From CAWBLP01 sp963789495 (GTDB taxonomy: Bacteria > Pseudomonadota > Alphaproteobacteria > Acetobacterales > Acetobacteraceae): a stretch of 64,000 nucleotides of DNA. The first letter of the stretch is position 1, and every line of letters starts with the position of its first letter. Made by a program: the position numbers and the translations under genes. Shown piece by piece: positions 1-9,794 of this stretch. The notes below the pieces were generated by a model. It made no database searches. It had not been told where the DNA came from and was given only the letters and a program-made list of their open reading frames with translations. The stretch lies in contig CAWBLP010000003.1 in assembly GCA_963789495.1 (NCBI GenBank), positions 85,766-149,765 on the forward strand, written 5' to 3'.

Positions 1-312
1 CGCCCGCATCGGGATCCGCCGCCCTTTCGGGCCACGCGAACAGGGGAAGGTCCATCAGGCCTCGGCAATCCGCGGCGCGTCACGCCTGGCGACCGCCCAG
101 GCGGAAGGTGGACTCCAGATCATCAGATCATCGCGCGTATTCACGACCCACCCGTCAGAGTCCCGGAACAATACGACCGGCCGGCCGGTGTCCGACGATT
201 GGCAGGAGGCACTTCCGCTGATGCCGGGCCGCGCGCAGCCCGCGGGGCCGGATCCGTTTTCCCGCAGGTCTGGCGGGTATGCCGGCTGGTGGCGTTGGGC
301 TATAGGGTCCGC
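1..312. other. No recognised gene
   Basis: I see no convincing coding signal before the polysaccharide gene at 313. The open frames here are antisense or are upstream extensions of that gene from a TTG at 199. A gene lying mostly outside the window could end here, but nothing shows it. Confidence 0.4.
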
Positions 313-2265
313 ATGGCCGCGGTACGCTCGCTGATTCGCATCGTCGTCAATGTCGCCATCGATGGCGCATTGGCGGCGGCTTCGGTCCCGCTGGCCAATT
401 GGATGGCCGATCCCGCGGGACCCTGGGTACACCCGCTGTGGCTGATCCCGGCCGCCGCGGTGACGCTGCTGGTCGGCGGGCTGCCCTTCCGCCTGTCGTT
501 CCAGTACTGGCGATTTGCCGGCATTGACGACCTGTTGAGCGTCGCGGCCTCCGCCGCCGGTGGCGCGGCGCTGTTCGCGCTGACCCGCCAGGTCGCCGGC
601 GTCGCCTCGCCCAACCTCGCCTTCCCGATCGTCCACGCACTGACGCTGCTGTTGTTGCTGGGCGTGCCGCGGGTTGCCTACCGCCGCATGCAACTGTCGC
701 GGACCCACGGCCGCTCGCCGCATGCCGACGCACCCGGCATTCTGCTGGTCGGCACGGGTGAGGACGCGGATCTGTTCCTGCGTGCCCTGGCGCATGCGCG
801 GCGCCCCGCCTTTCGGGTGGAGGGGCTGCTGGCAATGGGTTCGCGCCAGACCGGACGGCGCATCCAGGGACATCCCATCCTGGGGTCGCTGGGCGATCTC
901 CCCGCCGTGCTGACCCGGCTAAAGGCCGACGATCGGCTGCCGGACCTGCTGGTGATCGCCACCCCGGACCTGTCCGGTGCCGCGCTCGCCACGGTCATGC
1001 AACAGGCCGACCGCTTCGGCCTCACCTTGCGCCGCGCCCCGCGCCCCACCGCACTGGGCCCCGCCGGGGATGCCGAGTCCACACCGCGTGTCGAGCTGAA
1101 ACCGGTCGCCATCGAGGACCTGCTGAACCGCCCGCAGGTGCCGCTCGACCGGGACGGCATGGCCCGCCTGATCCAGGGCCGCCGCGTGATCGTCACCGGC
1201 GCCGGCGGTACCATCGGCAGCGAACTGGCCCGTCAGGTTGCGGCATTCGGGCCGGAAACCCTCGTCCTGCTGGACAATGGCGAATACGCGCTGTGGCAGA
1301 TCGACCTGGAACTGGCGGAGACCCACCCGTCCGTTCCGCGCCGCTCGCTGCTGGCGGACATCCGCGACGAACTGCGCGTCCGCGCCGTGTTCGAGGAGTG
1401 CCGGCCGGAACTGGTGTTCCACGCCGCGGCGCTGAAGCACGTGCCGATGGTGGAGGACAATCCACTGGAAGGTCTGCTGACCAACGCGGCCGGGACCCGG
1501 CATGTGGCGGACGCGGCCCGCGCCGTCGGCGCCCAGGCGATGGTGCTGATCTCCACCGACAAGGCCGTCAACCCGACCAGCGTGATGGGGGCGTCGAAGC
1601 GGCTGGCGGAAATGTACTGCCAGGCCTTGGACATCTCCGCCCGCAGCGCCGGCCAGGGCATGCGCTGCGTCACCGTCCGCTTCGGCAATGTGCTGGGCAG
1701 CACCGGCTCCGTGGTGCCGCTGTTCCAGCGCCAACTCGCCCGCGGCGGACCCCTCACGGTCACGCATCCCGACATGCAACGCTATTTCATGACAGTGCGC
1801 GAAGCGGTCGGGCTGGTATTGCAGGCCAGTGTGCTGCGAACCGCCAATGTCGCGCTGCCCTCGGGCCGGGAAGGCGGCATCTTCGTGCTGGACATGGGCG
1901 AGCCGGTGAAGATCGTGGACCTGGCGCGGCAGATCATCCGCCTGGCGGGATTGCAGCCGGAGCACGACGTGGAAATCCGTTTCACCGGCCTGCGCCCCGG
2001 CGAAAAACTCTATGAAGAGCTGTTCCACGGCAAGGAGCCGCCGGTGCCGACCGGCTATCCCGGCTTGCTGATGGCCGCGCCGCGAACCGCGGATCCCGCC
2101 CTGGTCGGCCGCGCGATCGATGAGATCGCCGGCGCGTGCCGAGGCGGCCAGGTGCGGCTGGGGCTGACCCTGGTGGGCCGGTTGATCCCGGAATTCGAAC
2201 ATAATTCCGGCGGCTCGACGGCCGAGGCCACCCTCGCGGGATCACGCGATCCCGCCCGTGCCTGA
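313..2265 (+). CDS. Membrane-anchored nucleotide-sugar 4,6-dehydratase (FlaA1/CapD/PglF family)
   Basis: This protein probably converts a UDP-linked sugar to its 4-keto-6-deoxy form during surface polysaccharide or glycan synthesis. About four hydrophobic segments lie at the N-terminus. A CoA-binding-like Rossmann domain starts near residue 142 (GILLVGTGED), and a short-chain dehydrogenase domain starts near residue 292 with the NAD motif TGAGGTIGSE. The segment STDKAVNPTSVMGASKR (about residue 414) has Met where most dehydrogenases of this fold have the catalytic Tyr, a known hallmark of the PglF/FlaA1 group. Length is 650 residues, usual for the long membrane-bound form. I chose the ATG at 313 because the sequence is family-like from there; a TTG at 199 would add 38 residues of low quality. 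The next gene, an aminotransferase, would act on the keto-sugar product. Confidence 0.88.
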   Translation: MAAVRSLIRIVVNVAIDGALAAASVPLANWMADPAGPWVHPLWLIPAAAVTLLVGGLPFRLSFQYWRFAGIDDLLSVAASAAGGAALFALTRQVAGVASPNLAFPIVHALTLLLLLGVPRVAYRRMQLSRTHGRSPHADAPGILLVGTGEDADLFLRALAHARRPAFRVEGLLAMGSRQTGRRIQGHPILGSLGDLPAVLTRLKADDRLPDLLVIATPDLSGAALATVMQQADRFGLTLRRAPRPTALGPAGDAESTPRVELKPVAIEDLLNRPQVPLDRDGMARLIQGRRVIVTGAGGTIGSELARQVAAFGPETLVLLDNGEYALWQIDLELAETHPSVPRRSLLADIRDELRVRAVFEECRPELVFHAAALKHVPMVEDNPLEGLLTNAAGTRHVADAARAVGAQAMVLISTDKAVNPTSVMGASKRLAEMYCQALDISARSAGQGMRCVTVRFGNVLGSTGSVVPLFQRQLARGGPLTVTHPDMQRYFMTVREAVGLVLQASVLRTANVALPSGREGGIFVLDMGEPVKIVDLARQIIRLAGLQPEHDVEIRFTGLRPGEKLYEELFHGKEPPVPTGYPGLLMAAPRTADPALVGRAIDEIAGACRGGQVRLGLTLVGRLIPEFEHNSGGSTAEATLAGSRDPARA

Positions 2266-2357
2266 TCGCCCGTGCCTGATCCCCAATGTCTGATTCCCAG
2301 TGCCTGATTCCCCCGGGTGTCTGATTCCCCGTGCCTGATCCTCGAAAGCGAGTAGCG

Positions 2358-3504
2358 ATGACGGAACCGTTGCCACCAGCCGTGCCCTTCCTGGATTTGA
2401 AAGCGCAGCAGGCGCGCATCGCCCCGGAATTGCGGCGCCGGCTGGATGGTGTCCTGGCGCATTGCCAGTTCATCCTCGGACCCGAAGTCGCGGAACTGGA
2501 AGCTCAACTCGCCTCCTATTGCGGGGCGCGCCATTGCGTCGCGGTCAGCTCCGGCACGGATGCCATCCAGATCGCGCTTATGGCGGAAGGCATTGGCCGG
2601 GGGGACGCGGTGTTCCTGCCGGCCTTCACCTACACCGCGACGGCGGAGGTCCCGCTGGTGCTGGGCGCCACCCCGGTTTTCGTCGATGTCGATCCCGGGA
2701 CGTTCCAGATTGATCCGGCACATCTCGAGCGGCGCATCGCAGCGGTGAAACGGCAGGGCTCGCTGCGCCCCCGCGCACTGATCGGCGTCGACCTGTTCGG
2801 CCAGCCCGCCGACTGGCCGGCGCTGAATGCGATTGCCGCGGCGGAAGGCCTGTTCACCCTGGACGACCTGGCACAAAGCTTCGGCGCCACGTTGCGCGGC
2901 ATCCCGCTCGGCTCCGCCGCCGATGCCACCGCGACCAGCTTCTTCCCCTCCAAGCCGCTGGGCGCCTATGGCGACGGCGGCGCGCTGTTGACCGAGAGCG
3001 ACGAACGAGCCGCGCTGTATCGCAGCCTGCGCACGCATGGCGAGGGCACCACACGCTACGAAGTGCTGCGCACCGGCATGAACGGACGGCTGGAACTCGC
3101 TACAGGCGGCCGTGCTGCTGGCCAAGATGACGGTGTTCCCGGAGGAACTCGCGGCGCGGGAACAGATTGCCCGCTACTATGATTCGCGCCTGGGCAATGC
3201 CGTACAGGTTCCGGCACGAGTGCCTGACAGCACCAGCGCCTGGGCTATCTACGCCGTACTACTGCGCGATACCGACTCACGCGATCAGGTGCAGGCAACC
3301 ATGAAGGCGGCCGGCGTGCCGACCGCGGTCTATTATCCGCGCCCGCTGCACCTCCAGCCCGCCTACCGTCCGCATCATGACGGATCAGCCTTGCCGGTGT
3401 CGGAGGATCTGGCACAGCGCATCCTGGCACTGCCCATTCATCCGGACCTGACACACGCGGCGCAGGCACAGGTCTGCGATGCGCTGCTCGCGGCTGCCGG
3501 GTAA
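2358..3504 (+). CDS. DegT/DnrJ/EryC1/StrS aminotransferase, frameshifted
   Basis: A PLP-dependent sugar aminotransferase, expected to aminate the 4-keto sugar made by the upstream dehydratase. The start MTEPLPPAVPFLDLKAQQA is typical of the family, and SFFPSKPLGAYGDGGAL near residue 194 carries the PLP-binding lysine. One extra base near 3094-3096 (ggaactc) shifts the frame. Removing it joins RLDS or RLES to LQAAVLLAKMTVFPEEL, which is the expected helix. After correction the gene is 381 codons, the normal family length. The upstream stretch 2266-2330 consists of short repeats of a cctgattccc type. Whether the indel is real or a consensus error cannot be decided here. Confidence 0.85.
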
Positions 3505-3693
3505 CCAGCAGCAGTCTGTCCTCCGGTTCGTCCGTCTTCATTCGTGCCGGGTGCGCCCTGCCGAGCGGCACCGCTGCCGACGCGACGGTCTTTCGCGTCA
3601 CGCCGAAGCGATGCCTGCACCCTTGTTGTTGCGCTCGATCCTACGCACACTCTCCACCCGATCCTGGCGGTCCTGGTCTCAAGGAGACTGTGT

Positions 3694-4722
3694 ATGCAGT
3701 TTGGACTGTTTGGCGCCGCAACGGCGCAACGTGGAGGCCCCGACGTCGACAGCGCCGCCGGGTTCAAGGACTATATCGAATACGTCATCGAAGCCGAGGC
3801 CCTTGGCTATCACAGCACCTTTATTGTCGAACACCACTTCACCGGCTTCGGCCAGGTGTCCGCCACGCTGAACCTGCTGACCTGGATCGGTGCCCGCACG
3901 CGCAATCTGCGGCTTGGCACCGCGGTGCTGGTGCTGCCATGGCACAATCCGGTGCTGCTGGCCGAACAGGCGGCGACGGTCGATCTGCTGTCCGCCGGGC
4001 GGTTGGACTTTGGCGTCGGCAAAGGCTACCGCCACAATGAGTTCGCCAGCTTCCGCATCCCGATGGAGGAAGCCGAGTCACGTTTCGAGGAAGCCGTCGA
4101 CCTCATCACCCAGTCCTGGACCTCGCACGAGCGGTTCTCGTTCCGCGGCAAATACTGGCAGTTCGACGACATCGTCGTGGAGCCGCCGACCAATCAGAAG
4201 CCGCATCCGCCGTTTTGGCAGGGCGCCGGCCATCCGGAGTCGATCGCCCGGGTGGCGAAGCGGGGCCACAACCTGCTGGTGGATCAGTTCTGCCCGATCG
4301 AAACCGCCGGGGAGCGCGTAGCGCTGCACAAGGCCGCCATGGAGCGGAACGGGTTCAGCTATCACCCGTCGCAGGCCGGCGTTGCCCGTGCCTTCTACGT
4401 GGCGCGCGACGCGGCGGATAAGGAAGCCGCCATCGACCGAAGGGTCGCGGCACAGCAGCGACTGACCGCGATCAGCCAGCGCCCGGATGGCAACAACACC
4501 GCCAGCATCATGGCATTCTCCGATACCCGCGCGGCGAGCGAGGCAAGCGCGATGTACGGCAGCCCGGACGAGATCGCCCGCAAGCTGGAAAGCCTGCGCG
4601 ACATGGGCGTCGAATATGTGCTGCTGAACGGCGGCGGCACATCGCGTGAGAACCTGCGGCGCTTCGCACGCGAGGTGATGCCGGCATTCCGCACTGAACC
4701 GGCTCTGCGCCAGGCCGGTTGA
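3694..4722 (+). CDS. LLM-class flavin-dependent oxidoreductase (luciferase-like)
   Basis: A predicted cytoplasmic FMN- or F420-dependent monooxygenase of the bacterial luciferase fold; the substrate is unknown. The start ATG follows a good ribosome site (aaggag, 7 bases upstream) and gives MQFGLFGAATAQRGG. The family patterns are visible: an early VEHHFTGFGQVS segment, LRLGTAVLVLPWHNP, VDLLSAGRLDFGVGKGYR, and PPFWQGAGHPESI in the second half. Length is 342 residues, normal for the group. It stands alone, with a 189-base gap before fumC. An in-frame open extension upstream to 3544 lacks family similarity and was not used. Confidence 0.85.
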   Translation: MQFGLFGAATAQRGGPDVDSAAGFKDYIEYVIEAEALGYHSTFIVEHHFTGFGQVSATLNLLTWIGARTRNLRLGTAVLVLPWHNPVLLAEQAATVDLLSAGRLDFGVGKGYRHNEFASFRIPMEEAESRFEEAVDLITQSWTSHERFSFRGKYWQFDDIVVEPPTNQKPHPPFWQGAGHPESIARVAKRGHNLLVDQFCPIETAGERVALHKAAMERNGFSYHPSQAGVARAFYVARDAADKEAAIDRRVAAQQRLTAISQRPDGNNTASIMAFSDTRAASEASAMYGSPDEIARKLESLRDMGVEYVLLNGGGTSRENLRRFAREVMPAFRTEPALRQAG

Positions 4723-4747
4723 GAGGACCGTCCGACCCGTTCGCACG

Positions 4748-4764
4748 CGGGGGCGTTGCCCCCG
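4748..4764. repeat. GC-rich palindrome of the dispersed intergenic family
   Basis: cgggggcgttgcccccg is a perfect 7-bp stem with a 3-base loop, between the luciferase-like gene and fumC. It matches the other intergenic palindromes at 9162, 15824, 36713 and 47028, and may double as a terminator. Confidence 0.5.
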
Positions 4765-4911
4765 GGAATGCCCCGATGCTTTCCGCGCCCTCGACGATAC
4801 CCTGGTGGACCCGGTGCCCTGCTCGACCGGCCCGAAGATGTCATCGGCCCCGGGGGTGACGTTCCGCCGGACACGGCCGAACTATGGAGGTGAACCGCAG
4901 GAGGCAGGGCA

Positions 4912-6324
4912 ATGGGTGCAACCCGAACCGAGACCGACAGCCTTGGCAGCATCGAGATCGATGCGGAGCGCTACTGGGGTCCCCAGACCGAACGGGCGCG
5001 ACGCCTGTTCCGTATCGGCGAGGAGCACTTCCCCTCCAGCCTGATCCGCGCCGTCGGGCTGCAGAAACAGGCCGCGGCGGAAGCGAACCGCCAGCTTGGC
5101 GAGCTGGCCGCGGACCTGGCCGAACCGATCATCGCGGCCGCGCAGGAAATTGCAGACGGCAAGCGGGATGCCGAATTCCCCCTGCCGGTATGGCAGACCG
5201 GTTCCGGCACCCAGACCAACATGAACGCCAACGAGGTGATCTCGAACCGCGCCAACGAGCTGCGCGGCCAGCCCCGTGGCGCGCGCAAACCCGTGCATCC
5301 CAACGACCACGTCAATCGCGGCCAATCGTCCAACGACAGCTTTCCGACCGTGATGCATATCGCCGCCGCCGAGGCCGTACAGCGCCTGATCCCGGCCTTG
5401 TCGCAACTCCAGGCGTCGCTGGCGCAACGCGCAAGCGCCTGGCAGGATATCGTCAAGGTCGGCCGCACCCACATGATGGACGCCGTGCCGGTGACCCTGG
5501 GCCAGGAGTTCGCCGCCTGGGCCCGCCAGATCGAGCTCGGCATCGACCGGCTGCGTGACGCGTTGCCGCGCCTGCTGATGCTGCCGCAGGGCGGCACTGC
5601 GGTTGGCACAGGGCTCAACACACATCGCGATTTCGACCGCGTGTTCTGCGAACGCATCAGCGCGCTGACCGGCCTGGCGTTCACGCCGAACCCGAACAAG
5701 TTCGAAGGCATGGGCGCGCATGACGCGCTGGTCGAGTTGTCAGGTGTGCTGAACGTGATCGCGGTGTCCTGCACCAAGCTGGGCAACGACATCCGTCTGC
5801 TCGGCTCGGGTCCCCGCACCGGGCTCGCCGAACTGATCGTGCCGGCCGATGGCCTGTCCAGCTCGATCATGCCGGGCAAGACCAACCCCACCCAGTGCGA
5901 GGCATTGACCATGGTGGCGGCCCAGGTGATGGGCAATCACGTGACGATCACCATCGCCGCGGCGCAGAGCTTTCTGGAACTGAACGTCTTCAAGCCGGTG
6001 ATCGTCTTCAATCTGCTGCAATCCCTGCGGCTGTTGACCGACGCGACGCAGAGCTTCGCCGTGAATATGGTCGACAAGCTGGAACCCAACGCCGAACACA
6101 TCGCTGAGAACCTGGCCAAATCACTCATGCTCGTGACCGCACTGAACCCGCGGATCGGCTACGACAGCGCGGTCCGCATCGGCAAGACCGCGTTGGCGGA
6201 GAACATCACGCTGAAGGAAGCCGCGGCCAGGCTGGGGTTGGTGCAGCCGGACGATTTCGACCGCTGGGTGGTTCCGGCAGCAATGACCACTCCCGGCGCT
6301 GCGTTGGAGGGAGGCGGCGGCTGA
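4912..6324 (+). CDS. fumC: Fumarate hydratase class II
   Basis: This enzyme interconverts fumarate and malate in the TCA cycle as an oxygen-stable, iron-free homotetramer. The start ATG follows an aggaggcag ribosome site. The N-terminal GSIEIDAERYWGPQTERARR and the segment WQTGSGTQTNMNANEV are class II hallmarks. The superfamily signature SSSIMPGKTNPTQ lies near residues 315-327, with the flexible catalytic loop serine. Length is 470 residues, as expected. A gene for a small ribbon-helix-helix protein starts only 5 bases after the stop, so the two are probably cotranscribed. Confidence 0.96.
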   Translation: MGATRTETDSLGSIEIDAERYWGPQTERARRLFRIGEEHFPSSLIRAVGLQKQAAAEANRQLGELAADLAEPIIAAAQEIADGKRDAEFPLPVWQTGSGTQTNMNANEVISNRANELRGQPRGARKPVHPNDHVNRGQSSNDSFPTVMHIAAAEAVQRLIPALSQLQASLAQRASAWQDIVKVGRTHMMDAVPVTLGQEFAAWARQIELGIDRLRDALPRLLMLPQGGTAVGTGLNTHRDFDRVFCERISALTGLAFTPNPNKFEGMGAHDALVELSGVLNVIAVSCTKLGNDIRLLGSGPRTGLAELIVPADGLSSSIMPGKTNPTQCEALTMVAAQVMGNHVTITIAAAQSFLELNVFKPVIVFNLLQSLRLLTDATQSFAVNMVDKLEPNAEHIAENLAKSLMLVTALNPRIGYDSAVRIGKTALAENITLKEAAARLGLVQPDDFDRWVVPAAMTTPGAALEGGGG

Positions 6325-6329
6325 GCGGG

Positions 6330-6539
6330 TTGGTCAAACGTAGCTTCTCCTTGGCCGGACATCGAACCAGTGTGGCGCTGGAGGAGGCGTTCTGGGACGC
6401 GCTGCAGCACGTGGCGCACACGCGCGGGCAGACCTTGTCCGCGCTGGTCTCGACGGCCGACGCGGCCCGGCAGCCTGGCCAGCCACTCGCGTCCGCCTTG
6501 CGCGTGCTCGCACTGCGTGAAGCGGCTGGGTCGCATTAA
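6330..6539 (+). CDS. Ribbon-helix-helix domain protein (RHH_4 type)
   Basis: A 69-residue protein starting MVKRSFSLAGHRTSVALEEAFWDAL. It fits the small ribbon-helix-helix family common in alphaproteobacteria, which is often annotated as DNA-binding but has no assigned regulon. The likely start is TTG at 6330, because the family begins with a basic residue followed by S-x-x-x-x-GHRTS. It lies 5 bases after fumC, a neighbourhood known from related genomes. An IS630 element begins 43 bases past its stop. Confidence 0.78.
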   Translation: MVKRSFSLAGHRTSVALEEAFWDALQHVAHTRGQTLSALVSTADAARQPGQPLASALRVLALREAAGSH

Positions 6540-6582
6540 CCCGCGATCAAGGACACTGGTGCATTCTCCCGCTTGGCAAATA

Positions 6583-7710
6583 CTAACCAGTCGGCCAAAT
6601 ATGTATCACGGATGCGCTTACGCGGCATAGCGGACATCGGGTGCCTGGAAGAATGCGCGCACCTTATGTCGCCTGCCCTGTAGCCCGCGCATATGGGCTG
6701 TCAGCCCAGCCCTCATCGCGGCCTTGTTCATTGGCGTGCCACGCCGTGCCATGCCTTGTTTGACGTCGTTGTTGACGTATTCGTCTGGGTTCCGCTCCGG
6801 CGCGTACGGCGGCAGGTAGAAAAGTTTAATTCGATCCTTGTTCTCTTCGACCCACGCCGCCACGGTCCTGGCCCGATGCACACGTAGATTGTCGACGATC
6901 ACGAACAGTTTCCGGTCCGTGTCTTTGATCAACCGGCGCAGGAATTTCAGAAAAATCGCTGCATTCAGTGCGCCATCATAGATCATGAAGCGCAACTTGC
7001 CCTGGTTGGTCACGCTGGAGATCATCGATTGGGTAAATCGCGTGGCCGGACGCGGTATCACCGGTGTCTTGCCCGCCGGCGCGAAGCTCCGGCCGTAATT
7101 GGCCTGGTTCGAGATGCCAGTTTCGTCCGACCAATGGATCTCAGCTTTTTCCTTTCGGGCTCGTCTCGCGATCGCCGGGTATTCGCGTTTCATCCATGTC
7201 TGGATCGCCGCCTCGCTCCTTTCCATCGCCCGCCGGATCGGCCTTTGTGGGGTCAGATTCCAGGCCGAAAGATAGTACCGATGGCCGTCGGGGACAGGCG
7301 GATACCGGCTTTACGCTCGATCAGCTGGCCAACCGCTTCGCGGGTCCATAGTGCGAAGGGGAGTTTCAATTGATCGGGGCATCGCCCGACGATCAGCCGA
7401 CGGATCGTCGCTTCCTGGCGCCGGTTGAGGGCTTTTTGCTCACCTGGCCGTCGGCCGCGCCGCCCACCGGCCAACGCCGCTTCTCCCGTGGCCTCAAAGG
7501 CACGAACCCATTCCCCAACGAAGCGTCGATTGACCCCGATCGCCCTGGCCACATCGATCCGGTTTGTCCCGGAGAGCACCATGTTTACCGCGACACGTCG
7601 CAGTTCGGCCTGGGTTGAGGACGGGAGTTTGCGGAAATCATGGTCCGACGGCATGACGACAGCATAACCGATTCCCATACGGGAGGATACCTATTTGTGC
7701 GTCTGGTTAG
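6583..7710 (-). mobile_element. IS630-family insertion sequence, complete ends, TA target duplication
   Basis: The element is 1128 bp. Its left end reads ctaaccagtcggccaaata and its right end, reverse-complemented, reads ctaaccagacgcacaaata, continuing to gtatc on both sides. Each end is directly flanked by TA (6581-6582 and 7711-7712), the target duplication typical of IS630/Tc1-mariner elements. It carries one transposase, interrupted by a frameshift. It sits between the RHH gene and a small hypothetical gene whose start is only 26 bases past the right end. Confidence 0.9.
6618..7654 (-). CDS. IS630-family transposase, frameshifted
   Basis: DDE transposase of the IS630 element. The 5' part from 7654 (MPSDHDFRKLPSSTQAELRR) holds the helix-turn-helix region (TNRIDVARAIGVNRRFVGEW). 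The 3' part holds the catalytic residues: D in WSDETGI, D in FVIVDNLRVHRA and E/D in PERNPDEYVNNDVK. The frames join near 7260-7275. A one-base slip backwards in ggtactatctttcgg would give GTYLSAWNLTPQRPIRRA, which is the family sequence. No A-run is present, so a lost base is more likely than programmed frameshifting. The copy is probably inactive if the indel is real. Confidence 0.82.
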
Positions 7711-7735
7711 TAACCGCCACGCGAAGGGAAAATCC

Positions 7736-7915
7736 ATGCGTCACACCAACTCCATCGAAGCGCTTCGCCCCACACAGGTCAGCCCGCTGATCCTCTCCGA
7801 CCGGCTGATCGCGCTGGCTCAGGATGCCGATCGGGCAGGCTATCTCGAGACGGCCGAACAGCTCGTCAACCTGGCCTGTGCAGTCTTCGATGAGGCACCC
7901 CGCCAGACGCACTGA
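7736..7915 (+). CDS. Small hypothetical protein (59 aa)
   Basis: Starts MRHTNSIEALRPTQVSPLIL and continues with an acidic helical segment (LAQDADRAGYLETAEQLVN) ending in CAVFDEAPRQTH. An aaggga ribosome site lies about 6 bases before the ATG. The regular helical pattern and clear start suggest a real gene, but I cannot assign a function. The IS630 right end lies 26 bases upstream, so the native promoter has probably been displaced and the gene may be silent or driven from the element. Confidence 0.55.
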   Translation: MRHTNSIEALRPTQVSPLILSDRLIALAQDADRAGYLETAEQLVNLACAVFDEAPRQTH

Positions 7916-8191
7916 GGCGCGGAGGGCGCCGCCTGCTTTCTGCACACGCGCCACCCAGCCAGGCCGAGCTGCGCTGCCGGAGCCCTCAACCGCAATCTGC
8001 GATCTGGTTGTGCCATATCGGTAAAAGGAAAGATCAAACGCAGGTAACGCAAAGGCGGGCAAACGAATGCAGACGCTGCAGCGCTGAATGCGATGTCGCG
8101 GCGGGTGATCGACTGCGCCTTCGCGTTAGGCCCAACCAAGACTCAGGCCGTCCGCGCACGCGCGTCCGCCGCCGTCCCGGCGGAGAGAAAT

Positions 8192-9109
8192 TCATTTCAC
8201 CGAGCCAGAGCCTTGCAGCGCCTGCACCGATCCCTTGAACCTGTTGCCGACCAGTTGCGCAGGCTCGGTTGTCTGGTTATGCACGAAGACCGTCTTCCGG
8301 GCCTGATCGTTCGTGAACAGATTGTCGCGAATGACCAGACCGTTGATCGGCTGGCTCACCCCCTCCTCGCCGATCATGATCGTGTTGTTGCCGTTCCCGG
8401 TGCGTGGACCCTTCTCCATACGGTTGGAGTTGATCAGCACGGAACCGCCGTTCGGGATGTCGATCAGGTAACTGGAGGTGCCGTTCGGTCCATCCTCGAT
8501 ATCACAGCCGATCACCTCGGTGCGTTGCGCACGGGATTTGATGTGATGGCCGACATGGGTATCGAAGAACCGACTCCGCTCGACATGCAGCAGGCCGATC
8601 CGACCAGCATAGATGCCATGGGCGCACTCGCCATCGCATTTGCCGTTGCCGATGAATGTACTGCCCACGATCCAGATCGTCGCACTCGGGTTGGCAGCGG
8701 ACACCACCCCGTTCTCGTTGTCCTCGAAGCGCACGTTGCGGACGGTCAGGTAGCCGCCCTGGGCGCGAATGCCGGCTCCGTTGTGGTCCGGCACCCTGGC
8801 GCCGCGCAGCGTCAGATCCTGCACCGTGAGGTTGTTGCCGTTGGCGACCAGAATCGCCTTCCGCTGGCAGCTCCGGTCGGCCAGCACCACACCGGGGCCG
8901 GTGCCCGCGATGGTGATATTGTCCCGGGAGACGACCGCGCAATCGACATACCGCCCGGGCGCGATGGCGACGGCATCGCCCGCCTTCGCCGCGGCCATCG
9001 CCGCGCTGGGGAGTTTGTAGAGTTGGTCGGGACCAACCTGCAGTGTCGCGGCATCCGCCGAACCGGCCAGCAGCAGCGTCAACGCAACCAGCGACAGCCG
9101 GCGCGTCAT
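8192..9109 (-). CDS. Secreted right-handed parallel beta-helix protein
   Basis: A 305-residue protein with a clear signal peptide (MTRRLSLVALTLLLAGSADA, cleavage after ADA). Repeated short strands with Asn/Gly/Val pattern follow, such as ITIAGTGPGVVLAD, LTVQDLTLRGARV, LTVRNVRFEDNENGV and LVIRDNLFTNDQ, which form the stacked coils of a NosD/pectate-lyase-like beta-helix. Cysteines at about residues 58, 80, 158 and 162 could form disulfides. Such proteins bind or cleave polysaccharides, but I see no catalytic signature. It is alone on its strand. The region 7916-8191 downstream of its stop holds no recognised gene. Confidence 0.75.
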   Translation of the reverse strand: MTRRLSLVALTLLLAGSADAATLQVGPDQLYKLPSAAMAAAKAGDAVAIAPGRYVDCAVVSRDNITIAGTGPGVVLADRSCQRKAILVANGNNLTVQDLTLRGARVPDHNGAGIRAQGGYLTVRNVRFEDNENGVVSAANPSATIWIVGSTFIGNGKCDGECAHGIYAGRIGLLHVERSRFFDTHVGHHIKSRAQRTEVIGCDIEDGPNGTSSYLIDIPNGGSVLINSNRMEKGPRTGNGNNTIMIGEEGVSQPINGLVIRDNLFTNDQARKTVFVHNQTTEPAQLVGNRFKGSVQALQGSGSVK

Positions 9110-9161
9110 CCTGATCTCTCCGGGTCATGATCGGGGTCCCGCAGCCTGCGCCGCGCAGACA

Positions 9162-9180
9162 TCGGGGGCGTCGCCCCCGA
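9162..9180. repeat. GC-rich palindrome of the dispersed intergenic family
   Basis: tcgggggcgtcgcccccga is a perfect 8-bp stem around a 3-base loop. It lies between the beta-helix gene (start 9109) and the VOC gene (end 9355). A related but degenerate copy follows near 9297-9350 (gggctcgggacaacgcccc). Confidence 0.5.
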
Positions 9181-9354
9181 ATCTCCATCAAGCGGCGCTG
9201 TCCCTTGAATCCCCGTCAGGGGCCTGGCCCTCGGAACCGAATCCGATTGCAAAGGCGAGAATTTGCTGGAGGTGCAGGAGGCGAAGTCTCCTGGTCGGGC
9301 TCGGGACAACGCCCCGATGCTTCCTGCCTCCATCACAAAGCGCGAATGCCTGCT

Positions 9355-9780
9355 TCAGTATCCGCTGCCGGGGCGAGCCTCGGTCTCATGCGCAGCGAAA
9401 TTGCATTCCACCGCGATCCCGTCCGGATCATAGTAGAACAACTGCGTCATATTCAGTCGCGGCAGGACGCGTTCATCGAACTTGATGTCATGGCGCTGCA
9501 GATTGCTGCGCATCTCCTTCAGCCCTTCGCAGGCGAAGGCGATATGGTCCAGCCGCCCGGTCTCGGCCGGCTTCCCTGGCCCGTCGTTGATGGCGGCATC
9601 GCCGTCGCGATGGCCGATCAGATGCACCGTCGGTACGCCGCCGCAATACAGCCAGTAGCCCGGGAAGCCCAAGGGCGGACGATCGCCCACGCTCAGCCCG
9701 ACGATATCGCAATAGAAATCCTTGGTGGCTTCCAGGTCGCGGACCCGGATCGTGTAGTGGTTCAACGACTGTGCAGGCAT
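9355..9780 (-). CDS. VOC-superfamily (glyoxalase/extradiol dioxygenase-like) protein
   Basis: A 141-residue single-module VOC protein beginning MPAQSLNHYTIRVRDLEATK. Candidate metal ligands are His8 (NHYTIRV), His79 (LDHIAF) and Glu126 (GIAVECNF), the usual H-H-E arrangement. The gene lies 14 bases downstream of the flavin monooxygenase-like gene, so the two are very likely one transcript. A hydroxylase plus a VOC protein suggests ring hydroxylation followed by ring cleavage or isomer handling. Glyoxalase I or a resistance protein cannot be excluded from sequence alone. Confidence 0.8.
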   Translation of the reverse strand: MPAQSLNHYTIRVRDLEATKDFYCDIVGLSVGDRPPLGFPGYWLYCGGVPTVHLIGHRDGDAAINDGPGKPAETGRLDHIAFACEGLKEMRSNLQRHDIKFDERVLPRLNMTQLFYYDPDGIAVECNFAAHETEARPGSGY

Positions 9781-9794
9781 GGCTGTCCCCTCCG

